Shown here: positions 8,420 to 16,856 of the stretch, piece after piece
How the letters are laid out: every line of letters begins with the position of its first letter
How positions within the stretch are numbered: the stretch's first letter is position 1
Assembly (NCBI GenBank): GCA_018819175.1
Contig: JAHJQQ010000011.1
Location: forward strand, 79,526 to 143,525
Length of the DNA stretch: 64,000 nt
Reading direction: 5' to 3'
Source: Gammaproteobacteria bacterium
GTDB taxonomy: Bacteria > Pseudomonadota > Gammaproteobacteria > Thiohalobacterales > Thiohalobacteraceae
Translations under genes and position numbers: made by a program
Notes under the pieces: generated by a model
What the model was told of the DNA's origin: nothing
Databases searched by the model: none
Seen by the model: only the letters and a program-made list of their open reading frames with translations

Positions 8420-9409
8420 TTACTCAGTGCTGTGAGGTCGTGTTTCCGGTCGCAGACTTCCCCTACCCATTACATAAGCGGCCCACCAGGGCAGCCACGT
8501 CAGGATCTGCAGGATGCGCCCGATCATTGCTATGGCGACCGATTCGGCCGGCGACACACCGGCTAGTGCCATCAGCAGGATAAAGGCCCCGTCGTAGACA
8601 CCAAGGCCATCGATTGAGATCGGGATGCGTGCTATCAGCAATGACAGCGGTACCGCGCCGGCGATGAATAGCAAACCCACATCTATGCCCATGCCCACGG
8701 CGATCAACCACGAATGCAGAATCGGCAGCAACTGTTCGGCGAAGCTTAAGCCGAAGAAGACAGTCATTCCGGACTTGTGCTCCTGATAGGCGCGGTAGGT
8801 CTCATGAAAACGCCGCAACCGCGCCATGACACCGGACTCGCGGAAGCGTGCTAACAGACGCTCATGGATAAGTTGATAGGTGCGGTGGCTGAAAGACGCG
8901 CTGAAGGCGCCGAGCGCGCCGATCAACAGTGCCAGCGCTATCCACCACAACGGCGCGAAACGCGCCTCAAGCACGCCAAGCTTCGATAATAGCGTGAGGC
9001 TGCAAAGTGCCAGCACCAGGGCGGACATAAATCCCAGCATGCGTTCGATAATGATGGACGCAGTGACCTCGCTCAGCGGCAGGCCCATGCGCGAGGCGCT
9101 GACGGCGCGGATCGCGTCCGCGCCCACGGTGGCCGGCAGGAACATACCCCAGATCATCGCGGCGCAATACATCTGCACACCGCGCCACAGTGGCAGGTGC
9201 AGTCCGCGCAGGCGCAGCAGCAAGCCCCACTTGTAGGTCATGAGTATCCGGTCCAGCGTCATGACCATAACCACCAGGACCATATACAGCGGTGCCATCC
9301 GCTGCATCGCGGCGCTGATTTCACCTAAACCACCCGCTTGCCACACGATCAATGCGACGAACGTCAGCGTCAGGAGGATTTTAAGCAACCGCCTGTGTGA
9401 TGGCCTCAA
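8420..9409 (-). CDS. Lysylphosphatidylglycerol synthase TM-like (UPF0104) membrane protein
   Basis: Integral membrane protein of 329 aa with about eight hydrophobic segments, for example near residues 10-28, 38-56 and 128-150. It resembles the UPF0104/YbhN/AglD N-terminal domain family found in polyprenyl-glycan and lipid flippase-like proteins. Family-type features include the TVGADAIRA motif after an early helix and the ISIDGLGVYDGAF motif in the C-terminal third. It lies 38 bp upstream of the glycosyltransferase, suggesting a shared role in lipid-linked glycan assembly or export. That role is inference. Confidence 0.82.
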   Translation of the reverse strand: MRPSHRRLLKILLTLTFVALIVWQAGGLGEISAAMQRMAPLYMVLVVMVMTLDRILMTYKWGLLLRLRGLHLPLWRGVQMYCAAMIWGMFLPATVGADAIRAVSASRMGLPLSEVTASIIIERMLGFMSALVLALCSLTLLSKLGVLEARFAPLWWIALALLIGALGAFSASFSHRTYQLIHERLLARFRESGVMARLRRFHETYRAYQEHKSGMTVFFGLSFAEQLLPILHSWLIAVGMGIDVGLLFIAGAVPLSLLIARIPISIDGLGVYDGAFILLMALAGVSPAESVAIAMIGRILQILTWLPWWAAYVMGRGSLRPETRPHSTE

Positions 9410-9497
9410 GGGCTTTCCTTACAAAAGTCATAATGTGCTGAAACGCATGGGTTGCTGGTAAATTTCGGCATTGGTGCGTCGCCTATGCCAACGTGTA

Positions 9498-10244
9498 TCA
9501 GGAGTGAGTGTCCTGGTTGGTTGACTGGTAGATGTTTTGTATTTCTTCGTCATTCAGGACGCGATTATAGATGCGCACCTCGTCGATCTTTCCAGTGATC
9601 TCGTCAACGATTTCACCGCTGTCATTCAGGTACCCGGAAATGGTGAAGGGGGCATCCGGCATGGCCATAGGCCTGCTCAGCCAGCGCCACTTACTGCAGA
9701 TTTCCACGCCATCCACATACAAACGTAGCGCTCTGCCGTCGTAGGTTCCTGCCAAGTGAAACCAGCGGTCGAGCGCTGCCAGATACTTTGGGTCCGCATA
9801 ACAGCTGAACTTTTTACCGTCCGTGTTTGCGATCTGCCATTTGAAGCGCGGTCCGTGGAATCCCAAAAACATGAATGGATATGCATGCCCGACAAGATCG
9901 ACGTTATGTTCCGCGGTTCGGTACGCCCATCCCATTACTGTGACACTATCGGCTGTCGATCGCAGGCTGTCAGAGAGCGGTATAGTGACGATGCCCTGGT
10001 TGTTGCCAGCCATCTGCAATGCGTTGCCGACTCTCCCGATGCTCCAGGTGCCGTTACGGATGGTCCCGTTATTACCATTGCCGGAAGCATCTAACGCCAT
10101 GGTGCCGTTACCTTCATCGAACTTCCACCAGCCTATCAGTCCATTGTCGTTAATCTGGTCAGTCGATGTGTCTGGTGCGCGGGTGCAAGACGCCATAAGC
10201 ACTAGCGGCAGTAAAATGATGATGCGTGCGATTTCTACATTCAT
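9498..10244 (-). CDS. LamG/concanavalin-like domain lipoprotein
   Basis: Predicted exported protein of about 248 aa. A hydrophobic N-terminal signal ends in a lipobox-like LMASC, implying a lipid-anchored product. A LamG/laminin-like jellyroll domain follows, with the hallmark motifs GLIGWWKFDEGNG, DASGNGNNGT, DRWFHLAGTYDG, LRLYVDG and a C-terminal GKIDEVRIYNRVLNDEEI. Such domains bind carbohydrates or act as surface adhesive modules. A GTG at 10256 would add four residues. The gene stands between the membrane protein and the GMC oxidoreductase in the accessory block, and is visibly less GC-rich than the core genes. Confidence 0.83.
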   Translation of the reverse strand: MNVEIARIIILLPLVLMASCTRAPDTSTDQINDNGLIGWWKFDEGNGTMALDASGNGNNGTIRNGTWSIGRVGNALQMAGNNQGIVTIPLSDSLRSTADSVTVMGWAYRTAEHNVDLVGHAYPFMFLGFHGPRFKWQIANTDGKKFSCYADPKYLAALDRWFHLAGTYDGRALRLYVDGVEICSKWRWLSRPMAMPDAPFTISGYLNDSGEIVDEITGKIDEVRIYNRVLNDEEIQNIYQSTNQDTHS

Positions 10245-10345
10245 ACATAATCTCACTTATCTAGCGCCTCGTAAGCAAAGTATCGGCTGGCCATTGGTCA
10301 CGCAAGCCCGCAATTACCTGCGGTTGCCCGCAGATATTAGATTAT

Positions 10346-11902
10346 TCAGGCGGGCCGAAATGCCTGCTTTAAGTGATCGGCGAGGCGTAATGCCAATGCG
10401 ACAATAGTCAATGTTGGCGGCACATAGCCCGCTGTTGGAAATACAGAGCTACCCACGACATATGTATTAGTTACTGTATGCAGGCGGCAATTTCGGTCCA
10501 CTACGCCGGTACGGGTATCATCGGACATTCGTGTCGTGCCCATGTGATGGCATCCACCCCAGAGCGGTTGTGGCCAGGTATTGTCATCGTCAGTGAGCCA
10601 TTCTGCTAATTCGATACGGCCGAGTTGCAGGCGCCCCAGTTCTTCAGCTATGCGGTGCGTTGCTTCGATAATCGAATGCTTGTCGAATTGTGACAGTTGC
10701 CAGTCGACCTTGATTTTTGGAAGCCCAAACGGGTCCCGGTCTTCACTCAGTGAAATGCGGCTGTGAGCATTGGGTGATTGTTCGGCACGCACATACAGTT
10801 GCACATCATATTGGTCCTGCTTGTAGATGGCGTCCCCGATCGACCCCAGATCCGTCAATACTGTTTGGAGCTTGGTGGAAAAATTATTTGGCCAACGACC
10901 CTGTTTCAAGTCCACCCAGAGATTCCTCAGGGACTTGTAACCTGCGCCTCGTACGACGCTGGCATCGATTGTGAAGCCACTGTCGAGGATACGATGTTTG
11001 CGTTGCGCCTGTTCCGATAGAGAGATTTCCGCGCGTACGCCCACGCCTTCCTTTACATACTTACTGTAAATACGCTCGAGTTTCTCCGGGTCAGAGGCCA
11101 GAATGCGCCCGACCATTCCCTCAATGTGTTGCATGAAATACTGACCCACCAGTCCGGAGCTGTTCCCCAGGCCAGCGTGCGCGACTTGATTGGATAACAG
11201 CAGTAGCCGCGCATTTTCCATCCCGCCGCAGGCCAATACGACGATGCGTGCTCGAACTGATCCGCTACGGCCTTGCAGTGTTTGCAGGCGCACATAACGT
11301 ACTTCGGAAGCCGGCTCGTCAGTTTCCAGTCCGATGGTGTTTGCGTAGAGCATGACCTGGACATTGGCGGCCCGCTCCAGACGTTCACGATAGACTGTGC
11401 CGAAGCGCGTCGGTGGACTGAATTGAAAATGGCGTGTCACGGCCTTGTCCGGTGCAAACTCCGGAAAGCGAAGACCTGTATCCTGTAACGCATCCGTTGT
11501 GAAGTCGAAGTATCCGATCTGGCAGATCTCCTGTGCGCGTTCGTAGTAAGGAGCCAGATCAGCCTTGCGTATCGGCCAGCCACTGTTGGGAACCCAGGGC
11601 CGTGGTTCGAAATCAATGTTCCGCAACGGTGCGCACCAGCCTTCCCAGTGGTTGGTCGTGCCGCCGAAGTAACGCAGTCGACAACCGATCGGACTGGCAT
11701 TTTCAAGACCGACGCTGTCTCCCTCGTATAGAGCCTGGATATCCGCGGCGTTTTCCAACCCCCCGCTTTCCAGCAGGCACACCTGAATGCCGGTGTCGAT
11801 GAGCGCGCAGGCCAGCGTGATCCCCGCTGCGCCGGCGCCGATGATGCACAGATCGCATTGGATGTCCTGCGGGGTTTCTGGCGATCGAAAATCTACAAAC
11901 AC
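10346..11902 (-). CDS. GMC-family FAD oxidoreductase
   Basis: FAD-dependent dehydrogenase or oxidase of 518 aa. The dinucleotide-binding motif IIGAGAAGITLA is near residue 20, and a family motif RYFGGTTNHWEGWCAPL near residue 78. The C-terminal GMC signature is intact: CHHMGTTRMS, then SSVFPTAGYVPPTLTIVALALRLADHL. It has PPT where most members have NPT. There is no signal peptide. It starts at GTG 11902, 16 bp after a small Tat-like protein gene, an arrangement reminiscent of periplasmic sugar or alcohol dehydrogenases whose small subunit carries the export signal. The substrate is unknown. Confidence 0.88.
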   Translation of the reverse strand: MFVDFRSPETPQDIQCDLCIIGAGAAGITLACALIDTGIQVCLLESGGLENAADIQALYEGDSVGLENASPIGCRLRYFGGTTNHWEGWCAPLRNIDFEPRPWVPNSGWPIRKADLAPYYERAQEICQIGYFDFTTDALQDTGLRFPEFAPDKAVTRHFQFSPPTRFGTVYRERLERAANVQVMLYANTIGLETDEPASEVRYVRLQTLQGRSGSVRARIVVLACGGMENARLLLLSNQVAHAGLGNSSGLVGQYFMQHIEGMVGRILASDPEKLERIYSKYVKEGVGVRAEISLSEQAQRKHRILDSGFTIDASVVRGAGYKSLRNLWVDLKQGRWPNNFSTKLQTVLTDLGSIGDAIYKQDQYDVQLYVRAEQSPNAHSRISLSEDRDPFGLPKIKVDWQLSQFDKHSIIEATHRIAEELGRLQLGRIELAEWLTDDDNTWPQPLWGGCHHMGTTRMSDDTRTGVVDRNCRLHTVTNTYVVGSSVFPTAGYVPPTLTIVALALRLADHLKQAFRPA

Positions 11903-11918
11903 GACATGGCCTGCATGA

Positions 11919-12317
11919 TCAGGCTAGGGCGAGCAGCGCACATATGCTTGCCTCGGTGCGGGACAATATCCAGCGATTGACCGTTACGGTATCGCCGGTG
12001 ATGAAATCCCGTTGCTGTCCGTCGCGCAGGTGGTTGAGTAAGGACGGAGCATCGTGCATGCCTGCCCCGGCGGTATCCAGGCCGAGGTCGGTCAAGAGCT
12101 GGTGGCGGTCGGATCGTTCCGGGTATTGCCGCAGATAGGAAATACCCACAGCACGCGCATTCGCAGGCCTGGGAAACAAGCCTGCGAGTGTGCGCATGAG
12201 CGCTCGGGAGTCCGTGCGCTGTGCTGTGAGCGTGGTTGCCTTCAGGCCACGTAGTCGCGGCAATGCGGTAGCGGCCAGAAAACCCGACAGCAGCATTAAG
12301 CAGGTTCTTCGTTTCAA
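11919..12317 (-). CDS. Small twin-arginine-like exported protein, GMC partner
   Basis: Protein of 132 aa with an N-terminal KRRTCLMLL stretch followed by a hydrophobic segment, a plausible though weak Tat signal. The mature region contains a conserved-looking end, GDTVTVNRWILSRTEASICALLAL. I do not recognise a named domain. It begins at TTG 12317, preceded by an AAGGGG ribosome-binding site. It is directly upstream of the GMC oxidoreductase, so it may serve as a small subunit or export escort, as in gluconate and fructose dehydrogenases. That role is inference from position and size. Confidence 0.65.
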   Translation of the reverse strand: MKRRTCLMLLSGFLAATALPRLRGLKATTLTAQRTDSRALMRTLAGLFPRPANARAVGISYLRQYPERSDRHQLLTDLGLDTAGAGMHDAPSLLNHLRDGQQRDFITGDTVTVNRWILSRTEASICALLALA

Positions 12318-12607
12318 TGCAGGAATACCCCTTTCATTGGCAAGCTAATGCACGTGTGCTTGCGCGTCAATGCGCCGGCTGTCTTGCTCCGCAGGGTGTC
12401 CGACAGCTCGCCGTCTCGGCCAGCCGATGCGAATCAGCGTCAGATCCACTGGAATCCACCCTGTGCGTCGGGCAAACTGTCCCGGGTGTCATTGCCTCAT
12501 TGTCGCCAGTGCCGCGCCCCCGATTAATAACTGTATTTATATCATTGCTATATGCACATTGGTCGTGTTCGGACCCAGAACCCCTGAATTAAAGGAATCA
12601 GCCCAGG

Positions 12608-13228
12608 ATGCACGGTAATCTTTTTATAGTTTCAGCCCCCTCCGGCGCCGGCAAGACCAGTCTGGTGCGGGCCATGATGGAGCGCCTCGATGGGGTGGTG
12701 TTCTCGGTTTCGCACACTACCCGCGCCATGCGGCCGGGTGAGCAGGACGGGCGCGATTATCATTTTATTGATAAGGCCAAATTCGAGGCCATGATCGCAG
12801 CGGGCGATTTTCTGGAACACGCCAAGGTATTCGATAACTATTACGGTACCGCCTCCGCCTCGGTCGAGTCACAACTGGCGGCCGGCCAGGATGTGTTTCT
12901 GGATATCGACTGGCAGGGCGCGCGCCAGGTGCGCTCGGCCTGGCCGGGCGTGGTCAGCATTTTCATCCTGCCGCCCTCGCGGGCTACCCTGGAAACCCGG
13001 CTTCGCGGTCGCGGTCAGGACAGTGACGAGATTATCGCCAGGCGCATGCAGGGCGCAGTCAGCGAGAGCGCCCATTACGAAGAGTATGAATACCTTATCA
13101 TCAACGATGATTTCCAGACGGCCCAGGATGAGCTGATCGCGATCGTGCATGCACAGCGGCTGCGCCTGATACCCCAGGCCCGGCGCCATCGGGAGCTGCT
13201 CGCCAGCCTGCTGGCATCAAAGAGTTGA
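12608..13228 (+). CDS. gmk: Guanylate kinase
   Basis: Converts GMP to GDP using ATP, essential for GTP and (p)ppGpp precursor supply. The P-loop SAPSGAGKTSLV is at residues 8-19, followed by SHTTRAMRPGEQDGRDYHF (GMP binding) and the DIDWQGARQV and IFILPPS motifs. At 206 aa it is normal length. It heads the gmk-rpoZ-spoT run. The 290 bp upstream separate it from the divergent accessory block and presumably hold both promoters; a TA-rich stretch at about 12525-12555 is the likeliest site, but no convincing -35/-10 pair was fixed. Confidence 0.97.
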   Translation: MHGNLFIVSAPSGAGKTSLVRAMMERLDGVVFSVSHTTRAMRPGEQDGRDYHFIDKAKFEAMIAAGDFLEHAKVFDNYYGTASASVESQLAAGQDVFLDIDWQGARQVRSAWPGVVSIFILPPSRATLETRLRGRGQDSDEIIARRMQGAVSESAHYEEYEYLIINDDFQTAQDELIAIVHAQRLRLIPQARRHRELLASLLASKS

Positions 13229-13276
13229 ATTGGGTAGACTCCCCATCCCCTCAATCCGTAGCACAAGGTCGTAACC

Positions 13277-13624
13277 ATGGCGCGCATCACTGTTGAAGAC
13301 TGTCTGGACAATGTAGCCAACCGATTCGAGCTGGTACTGGTCGCCTCCAAGCGCGCCCGTCAGCTGGCGAATGGTTCGACCACCACGCTGGACTGGGAAA
13401 ACGACAAACCCACGGTGCTGGCGCTGCGCGAAATCGCCGAGGGCCTGATCGGCCCCTCTATCCTGGATGTGGTTGACGAGCCCGTCGAAGAAGCGCCGGA
13501 TGTAGTCGCGCGTGCCGAGGCCCTGTTCGCCGATGCCGCCGACGGTGTCATGGTTGCGCCGGACACCGAAGAGAATGATGCAGCAGCTGCGTCCCCCGCT
13601 GCTGATACGGACGACGAAGGCTAA
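13277..13624 (+). CDS. rpoZ: RNA polymerase omega subunit
   Basis: Omega subunit of RNA polymerase, which assists beta' folding and forms part of a ppGpp binding site. The N-terminus MARITVEDCLDNVANRFELVLVASKRARQL and the VLALREIAEG motif are diagnostic. At 115 aa it is longer than E. coli omega (about 91 aa), owing to an acidic, alanine-rich C-terminal tail from about residue 80. It lies between gmk and spoT as usual. A small hairpin follows the stop codon. Confidence 0.96.
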   Translation: MARITVEDCLDNVANRFELVLVASKRARQLANGSTTTLDWENDKPTVLALREIAEGLIGPSILDVVDEPVEEAPDVVARAEALFADAADGVMVAPDTEENDAAAASPAADTDDEG

Positions 13625-13634
13625 AATCCCCCTC

Positions 13635-13661
13635 GCCACGGCGGCTTTCTGCAGCCGTGGC
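13635..13661 (+). other. Hairpin downstream of rpoZ
   Basis: An 8-bp perfect stem (GCCACGGC pairing with GCCGTGGC) with an 11-base loop lies 11 bp after the rpoZ stop. There is no T-run, so it is not a classical terminator. It could protect the transcript end or attenuate read-through into spoT, 240 bp further on. The rest of 13662-13901 shows no gene. Confidence 0.4.
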
Positions 13662-13901
13662 AGCCGTTCAGGTGACGCTGGCGTGCCCTTGCCCTATGAT
13701 CCCAGGTGACGCAACGTGGCGTGTACCTGGATTTCCCCGAGATGTAGTCACGCGCTGCGAACCAGGCTCCCGCCGCCATGCTGGGGATTCCCGGATTAAT
13801 TTGGTTCAGCGCGCCAGACGTGCCGCTGCAGTGAATAAATCTTCAGGTTTCCCTTTCGCCAGGCAGGTTTCCAGGTTGTGTCCGAACGGCATCCAGGCTG
13901 A

Positions 13902-16088
13902 ATGCGGAAAACCATGGCAGTTATTCCAGAACACATTGTGAATCCCGACGGTGAGCCGCGCTTGCTGATCAGCGACCTGTGCCGCCAGTTGGATTGTTAT
14001 CTGGATGAGGAACAGATCCGCGAGGTCTATCGCGCCTATCTGTTCAGCGCCGAGGCGCATGAAGGCCAGCAGCGTGTCTCCGGCGAGCCCTATATTTATC
14101 ACCCGCTGGCGGTGGCGCAGATCCTCGCGGATATGCGCATGGATTACAAAAGCATCATCGCCGCGATTCTGCACGACGTTATCGAAGATACCGGTACGCT
14201 CAAGGAGCAGGTCGACAAACTGTTCGGCGAAGAGGTCGCGGAACTGGTTGATGGTGTCAGCAAGCTCACGCTGATCAAGTTCGAAAGTCAGGCCGAGGCC
14301 CAGGCGGAAAACTTCCGCAAAATGATGCTGGCCATGGTGCGCGATATCCGCGTCATTATGATCAAGCTGGCCGATCGCCTGCACAACATGCGCACGCTCG
14401 GTGTCATGCCGCCCGACAAGCGCCGGCGCATCGCCCGCGAAACCCTGGATATCTATGCGCCGATTGCCAATCGTCTGGGCATGAACAATCTGCGCCTGGA
14501 ACTCGAGGACCTGGGCTTTGCCGCCTACTATCCGCTGCGTTCGCGGGTGCTGGCCGAGCGGGTCAAGAGTGCGCGCGGCAACCGCAAGGAGATCCTCAGC
14601 AAGATTGAGGCAGCCATCCGCCAGCGTCTGGAACAGGATGGCATCTCAGCACGAGTGCTCAGTCGTGAGAAGCACCTATATAGTCTCTATCTGAAAATGC
14701 GCAGCAAGCGACTGTCGTTCCATGATGTGTTTGATGTCTACGCCTTTCGCGTGGTGGTCGACAGCGTCGATACCAGTTACCGCGTGCTCGGTGTTGTGCA
14801 TAGTCTGTACAAACCGGTGCCCGGCCGTTTCAAGGATTACATCGCCATTCCGAAAGCGAATGGCTATCAATCGCTGCATACTGTTTTGTTCGGGCCGTAT
14901 GGCGTGCCTATCGAAGTGCAGATCCGCACCGAGGATATGGAGCGCGTCGCCGAGGCCGGCATTGCCGCGCACTGGCTGTATAAGAGTGGCGGCGATGGTG
15001 CGAGCAGTGCACATGCGCGTGCACGCGAATGGTTGCGCGAATTGCTGGAAATGCAGAAGCATGCCGGTAATTCACTGGAGTTTCTTGAGAACGTCAAGAT
15101 CGATCTGTTTCCTGATGAGGTCTATGTGTTCACGCCCAAGGGCGAGATCATGGAGCTGCCGCGCGGCGCCACGGCAGTGGATTTTGCGTATGCCGTGCAT
15201 ACCGATGTCGGTAACACCTGTATCGCCGCCAAGATAGATCGGCGTCTGGCACCGCTGCGCACAGTGTTGCACAACGGCCAGACGGTTGAGATCATCACCG
15301 CGCCCGGCGCGCATCCTAATCCCAGTTGGTTGAATTTCGCCGTCACCGGCAAGGCGCGTTCCAATATTCGCCACTATCTGAAAAACCTGCACACCGAAGA
15401 AGCCGTGAGTCTCGGGCGGCGTCTGCTCGACAAAGCGCTGCTTAGCATTGGTGTGACGCCTGCGGACGTGAATGAGGGGCGTCTGCAGGAAGTCGCCGTA
15501 TCCTATGGGCTGAAAACGGTTAATGATTTGTTGGAGGATATCGGTCTGGGTAATCGTATGCCGATGCTGGCGGCGCGGCGTTTGCAGGCCGGCGACGAGA
15601 TTTCCGAGCCGGCAACCGACGCCAATACGCCGCCTGCAAGCGGCGCGCCGCTGGCCATTCGCGGCACGGAAGGCATGGTGGTGAGCTTTGCCAAATGTTG
15701 CCGGCCGATTCCGGGCGATCGTATCGCCGGCTTCGTCAGCGCCGGCCGCGGTATCATCATTCATACCGAGACCTGCAAGACCATCGCCGATTACCGCAAC
15801 CGCCCGGAGAAGTGGGTGGACGTGGAATGGGAGCGCGATGTCAGCGGCGAATTCTCGGTCGAGCTGCGCGTGGATGTCGCCAATCAACGCGGCGTGCTGG
15901 CCACGGTGGCGGCAGCTATCGCCGACATGGGGTCGAATATCGAAAACGTGGGCATCGAAGAACGCGACGGTCTCAACAGTACCTTAGCGTTTACCGTCAC
16001 GGTGCATGATCGCCTGCATCTGGCGCGCGTCATGCGACGCATCCGGCATATTCCATTGGTGCTGCGCATCAGTCGGACGAAGAGCTGA
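13902..16088 (+). CDS. spoT: Bifunctional (p)ppGpp synthetase/hydrolase SpoT
   Basis: Long RelA/SpoT homologue of 728 aa. The hydrolase domain keeps the metal-binding HD motif in HDVIEDT (about residue 91) and the later KLADRLHNMRTL, so it should be active. The synthetase domain follows (about residues 240-350, with GRFKDYIAIPKANGYQSLHT). Then come a TGS domain (DLFPDEVYVFTPKGEIMELP), a cysteine-containing conserved segment (VSFAKCCRPIPGD) and a C-terminal ACT domain. The retained HD motif identifies it as SpoT-type rather than RelA. ATG 13914 is an alternative start. The gmk-rpoZ-spoT order is conserved. Confidence 0.96.
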   Translation: MRKTMAVIPEHIVNPDGEPRLLISDLCRQLDCYLDEEQIREVYRAYLFSAEAHEGQQRVSGEPYIYHPLAVAQILADMRMDYKSIIAAILHDVIEDTGTLKEQVDKLFGEEVAELVDGVSKLTLIKFESQAEAQAENFRKMMLAMVRDIRVIMIKLADRLHNMRTLGVMPPDKRRRIARETLDIYAPIANRLGMNNLRLELEDLGFAAYYPLRSRVLAERVKSARGNRKEILSKIEAAIRQRLEQDGISARVLSREKHLYSLYLKMRSKRLSFHDVFDVYAFRVVVDSVDTSYRVLGVVHSLYKPVPGRFKDYIAIPKANGYQSLHTVLFGPYGVPIEVQIRTEDMERVAEAGIAAHWLYKSGGDGASSAHARAREWLRELLEMQKHAGNSLEFLENVKIDLFPDEVYVFTPKGEIMELPRGATAVDFAYAVHTDVGNTCIAAKIDRRLAPLRTVLHNGQTVEIITAPGAHPNPSWLNFAVTGKARSNIRHYLKNLHTEEAVSLGRRLLDKALLSIGVTPADVNEGRLQEVAVSYGLKTVNDLLEDIGLGNRMPMLAARRLQAGDEISEPATDANTPPASGAPLAIRGTEGMVVSFAKCCRPIPGDRIAGFVSAGRGIIIHTETCKTIADYRNRPEKWVDVEWERDVSGEFSVELRVDVANQRGVLATVAAAIADMGSNIENVGIEERDGLNSTLAFTVTVHDRLHLARVMRRIRHIPLVLRISRTKS

Positions 16089-16104
16089 AGGTGGTTTAAA
16101 GCGG

Positions 16105-16360
16105 TCTCGCGCGAAGACGCAAAGGCGCTAAGTTAACTTCAAAACCTTATTAGGGGAAACTCTTAATAATTAGTCATTCCGGCGCATGTCGGACAAAAGC
16201 GCAAAGCGCGTTGAACGCCGATCAGGCGGCCCGCAGGGTGAGCGAAGCGAGTAATCTAGCACCTCGAATCGCATGGATTCCGGCATGCGCCGGAATGACG
16301 ACTTTGAATTTAGCAAGGGTTTCGTGATTTTGCTTAGCGCCTTTGCGTCTTTGCGCGAAA
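16105..16360. repeat. Nested palindromic repeat element, copy 1
   Basis: This fills most of the 303-bp gap between spoT and ridA. The outer arms are an inverted repeat built on GACGCAAAGGCGCTAAG (about 16112-16131) and its complement CTTAGCGCCTTTGCGTC (about 16332-16350). The inner arms carry GTCATTCCGGCGCATG (16172-16187) and CATGCGCCGGAATGAC (about 16284-16300). A leader GGGGAAACTCTTAATAATT precedes the left inner arm. The same two-layer architecture and leader recur near 58462-58696. It resembles non-autonomous REP/MITE-like intergenic DNA; no coding sequence is evident. Confidence 0.8.
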
Positions 16361-16391
16361 TAATTTTGTTGAATTTTATAAGGAGAAAACC

Positions 16392-16778
16392 GTGGCTCGT
16401 GAAATCATCGCGACCGATAAAGCGCCGCAGGCAATCGGTACTTATTCGCAGGCGGTCAAGACCGGCAATATTGTTTATCTGTCGGGGCAGATCCCGCTGG
16501 TGCCGGAGACCATGGAAATGGTGGTCGGCGACATGCAGGCGCAGATCCGTCGCGTATTCGATAATCTGTCGGCAGTCTGCGCTGCCGCCGGCGGTTCCTT
16601 GGCCGATATCGCCAAACTGAACATCTTTCTCACTGACCTGAGTCATTTCCCGCTGGTCAATCAGGTGATGGCGGACTATTTCCAGCAGCCCTATCCGGCG
16701 CGCGCCGCAGTTGGTGTCGCTTCACTGCCCAAAGGTGCGGCGGTGGAGATGGATGCGATCATGGTGCTCGGCGACTAA
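16392..16778 (+). CDS. ridA: Reactive intermediate/imine deaminase RidA
   Basis: RidA (YjgF/YER057c/UK114) family protein of 128 aa that hydrolyses reactive enamine/imine intermediates released by PLP enzymes. It has the family pattern: APQAIGTYSQAV near the N-terminus, VYLSGQIPL, then the PAR segment (YPARAAVGV) holding the catalytic arginine and AVEMDAI at the C-terminus. It starts at GTG 16392 with an AAGGAG ribosome-binding site about 8 bases upstream. It is located between spoT and recG, as in many gammaproteobacteria. Confidence 0.95.
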   Translation: MAREIIATDKAPQAIGTYSQAVKTGNIVYLSGQIPLVPETMEMVVGDMQAQIRRVFDNLSAVCAAAGGSLADIAKLNIFLTDLSHFPLVNQVMADYFQQPYPARAAVGVASLPKGAAVEMDAIMVLGD

Positions 16779-16856
16779 GTCGTCCATTTCAATGAAGGGA
16801 TGTCTGTCTGTTATGGCTGGAATGGAAATCTGAACCTTGTTAGAACAGACACGTCA

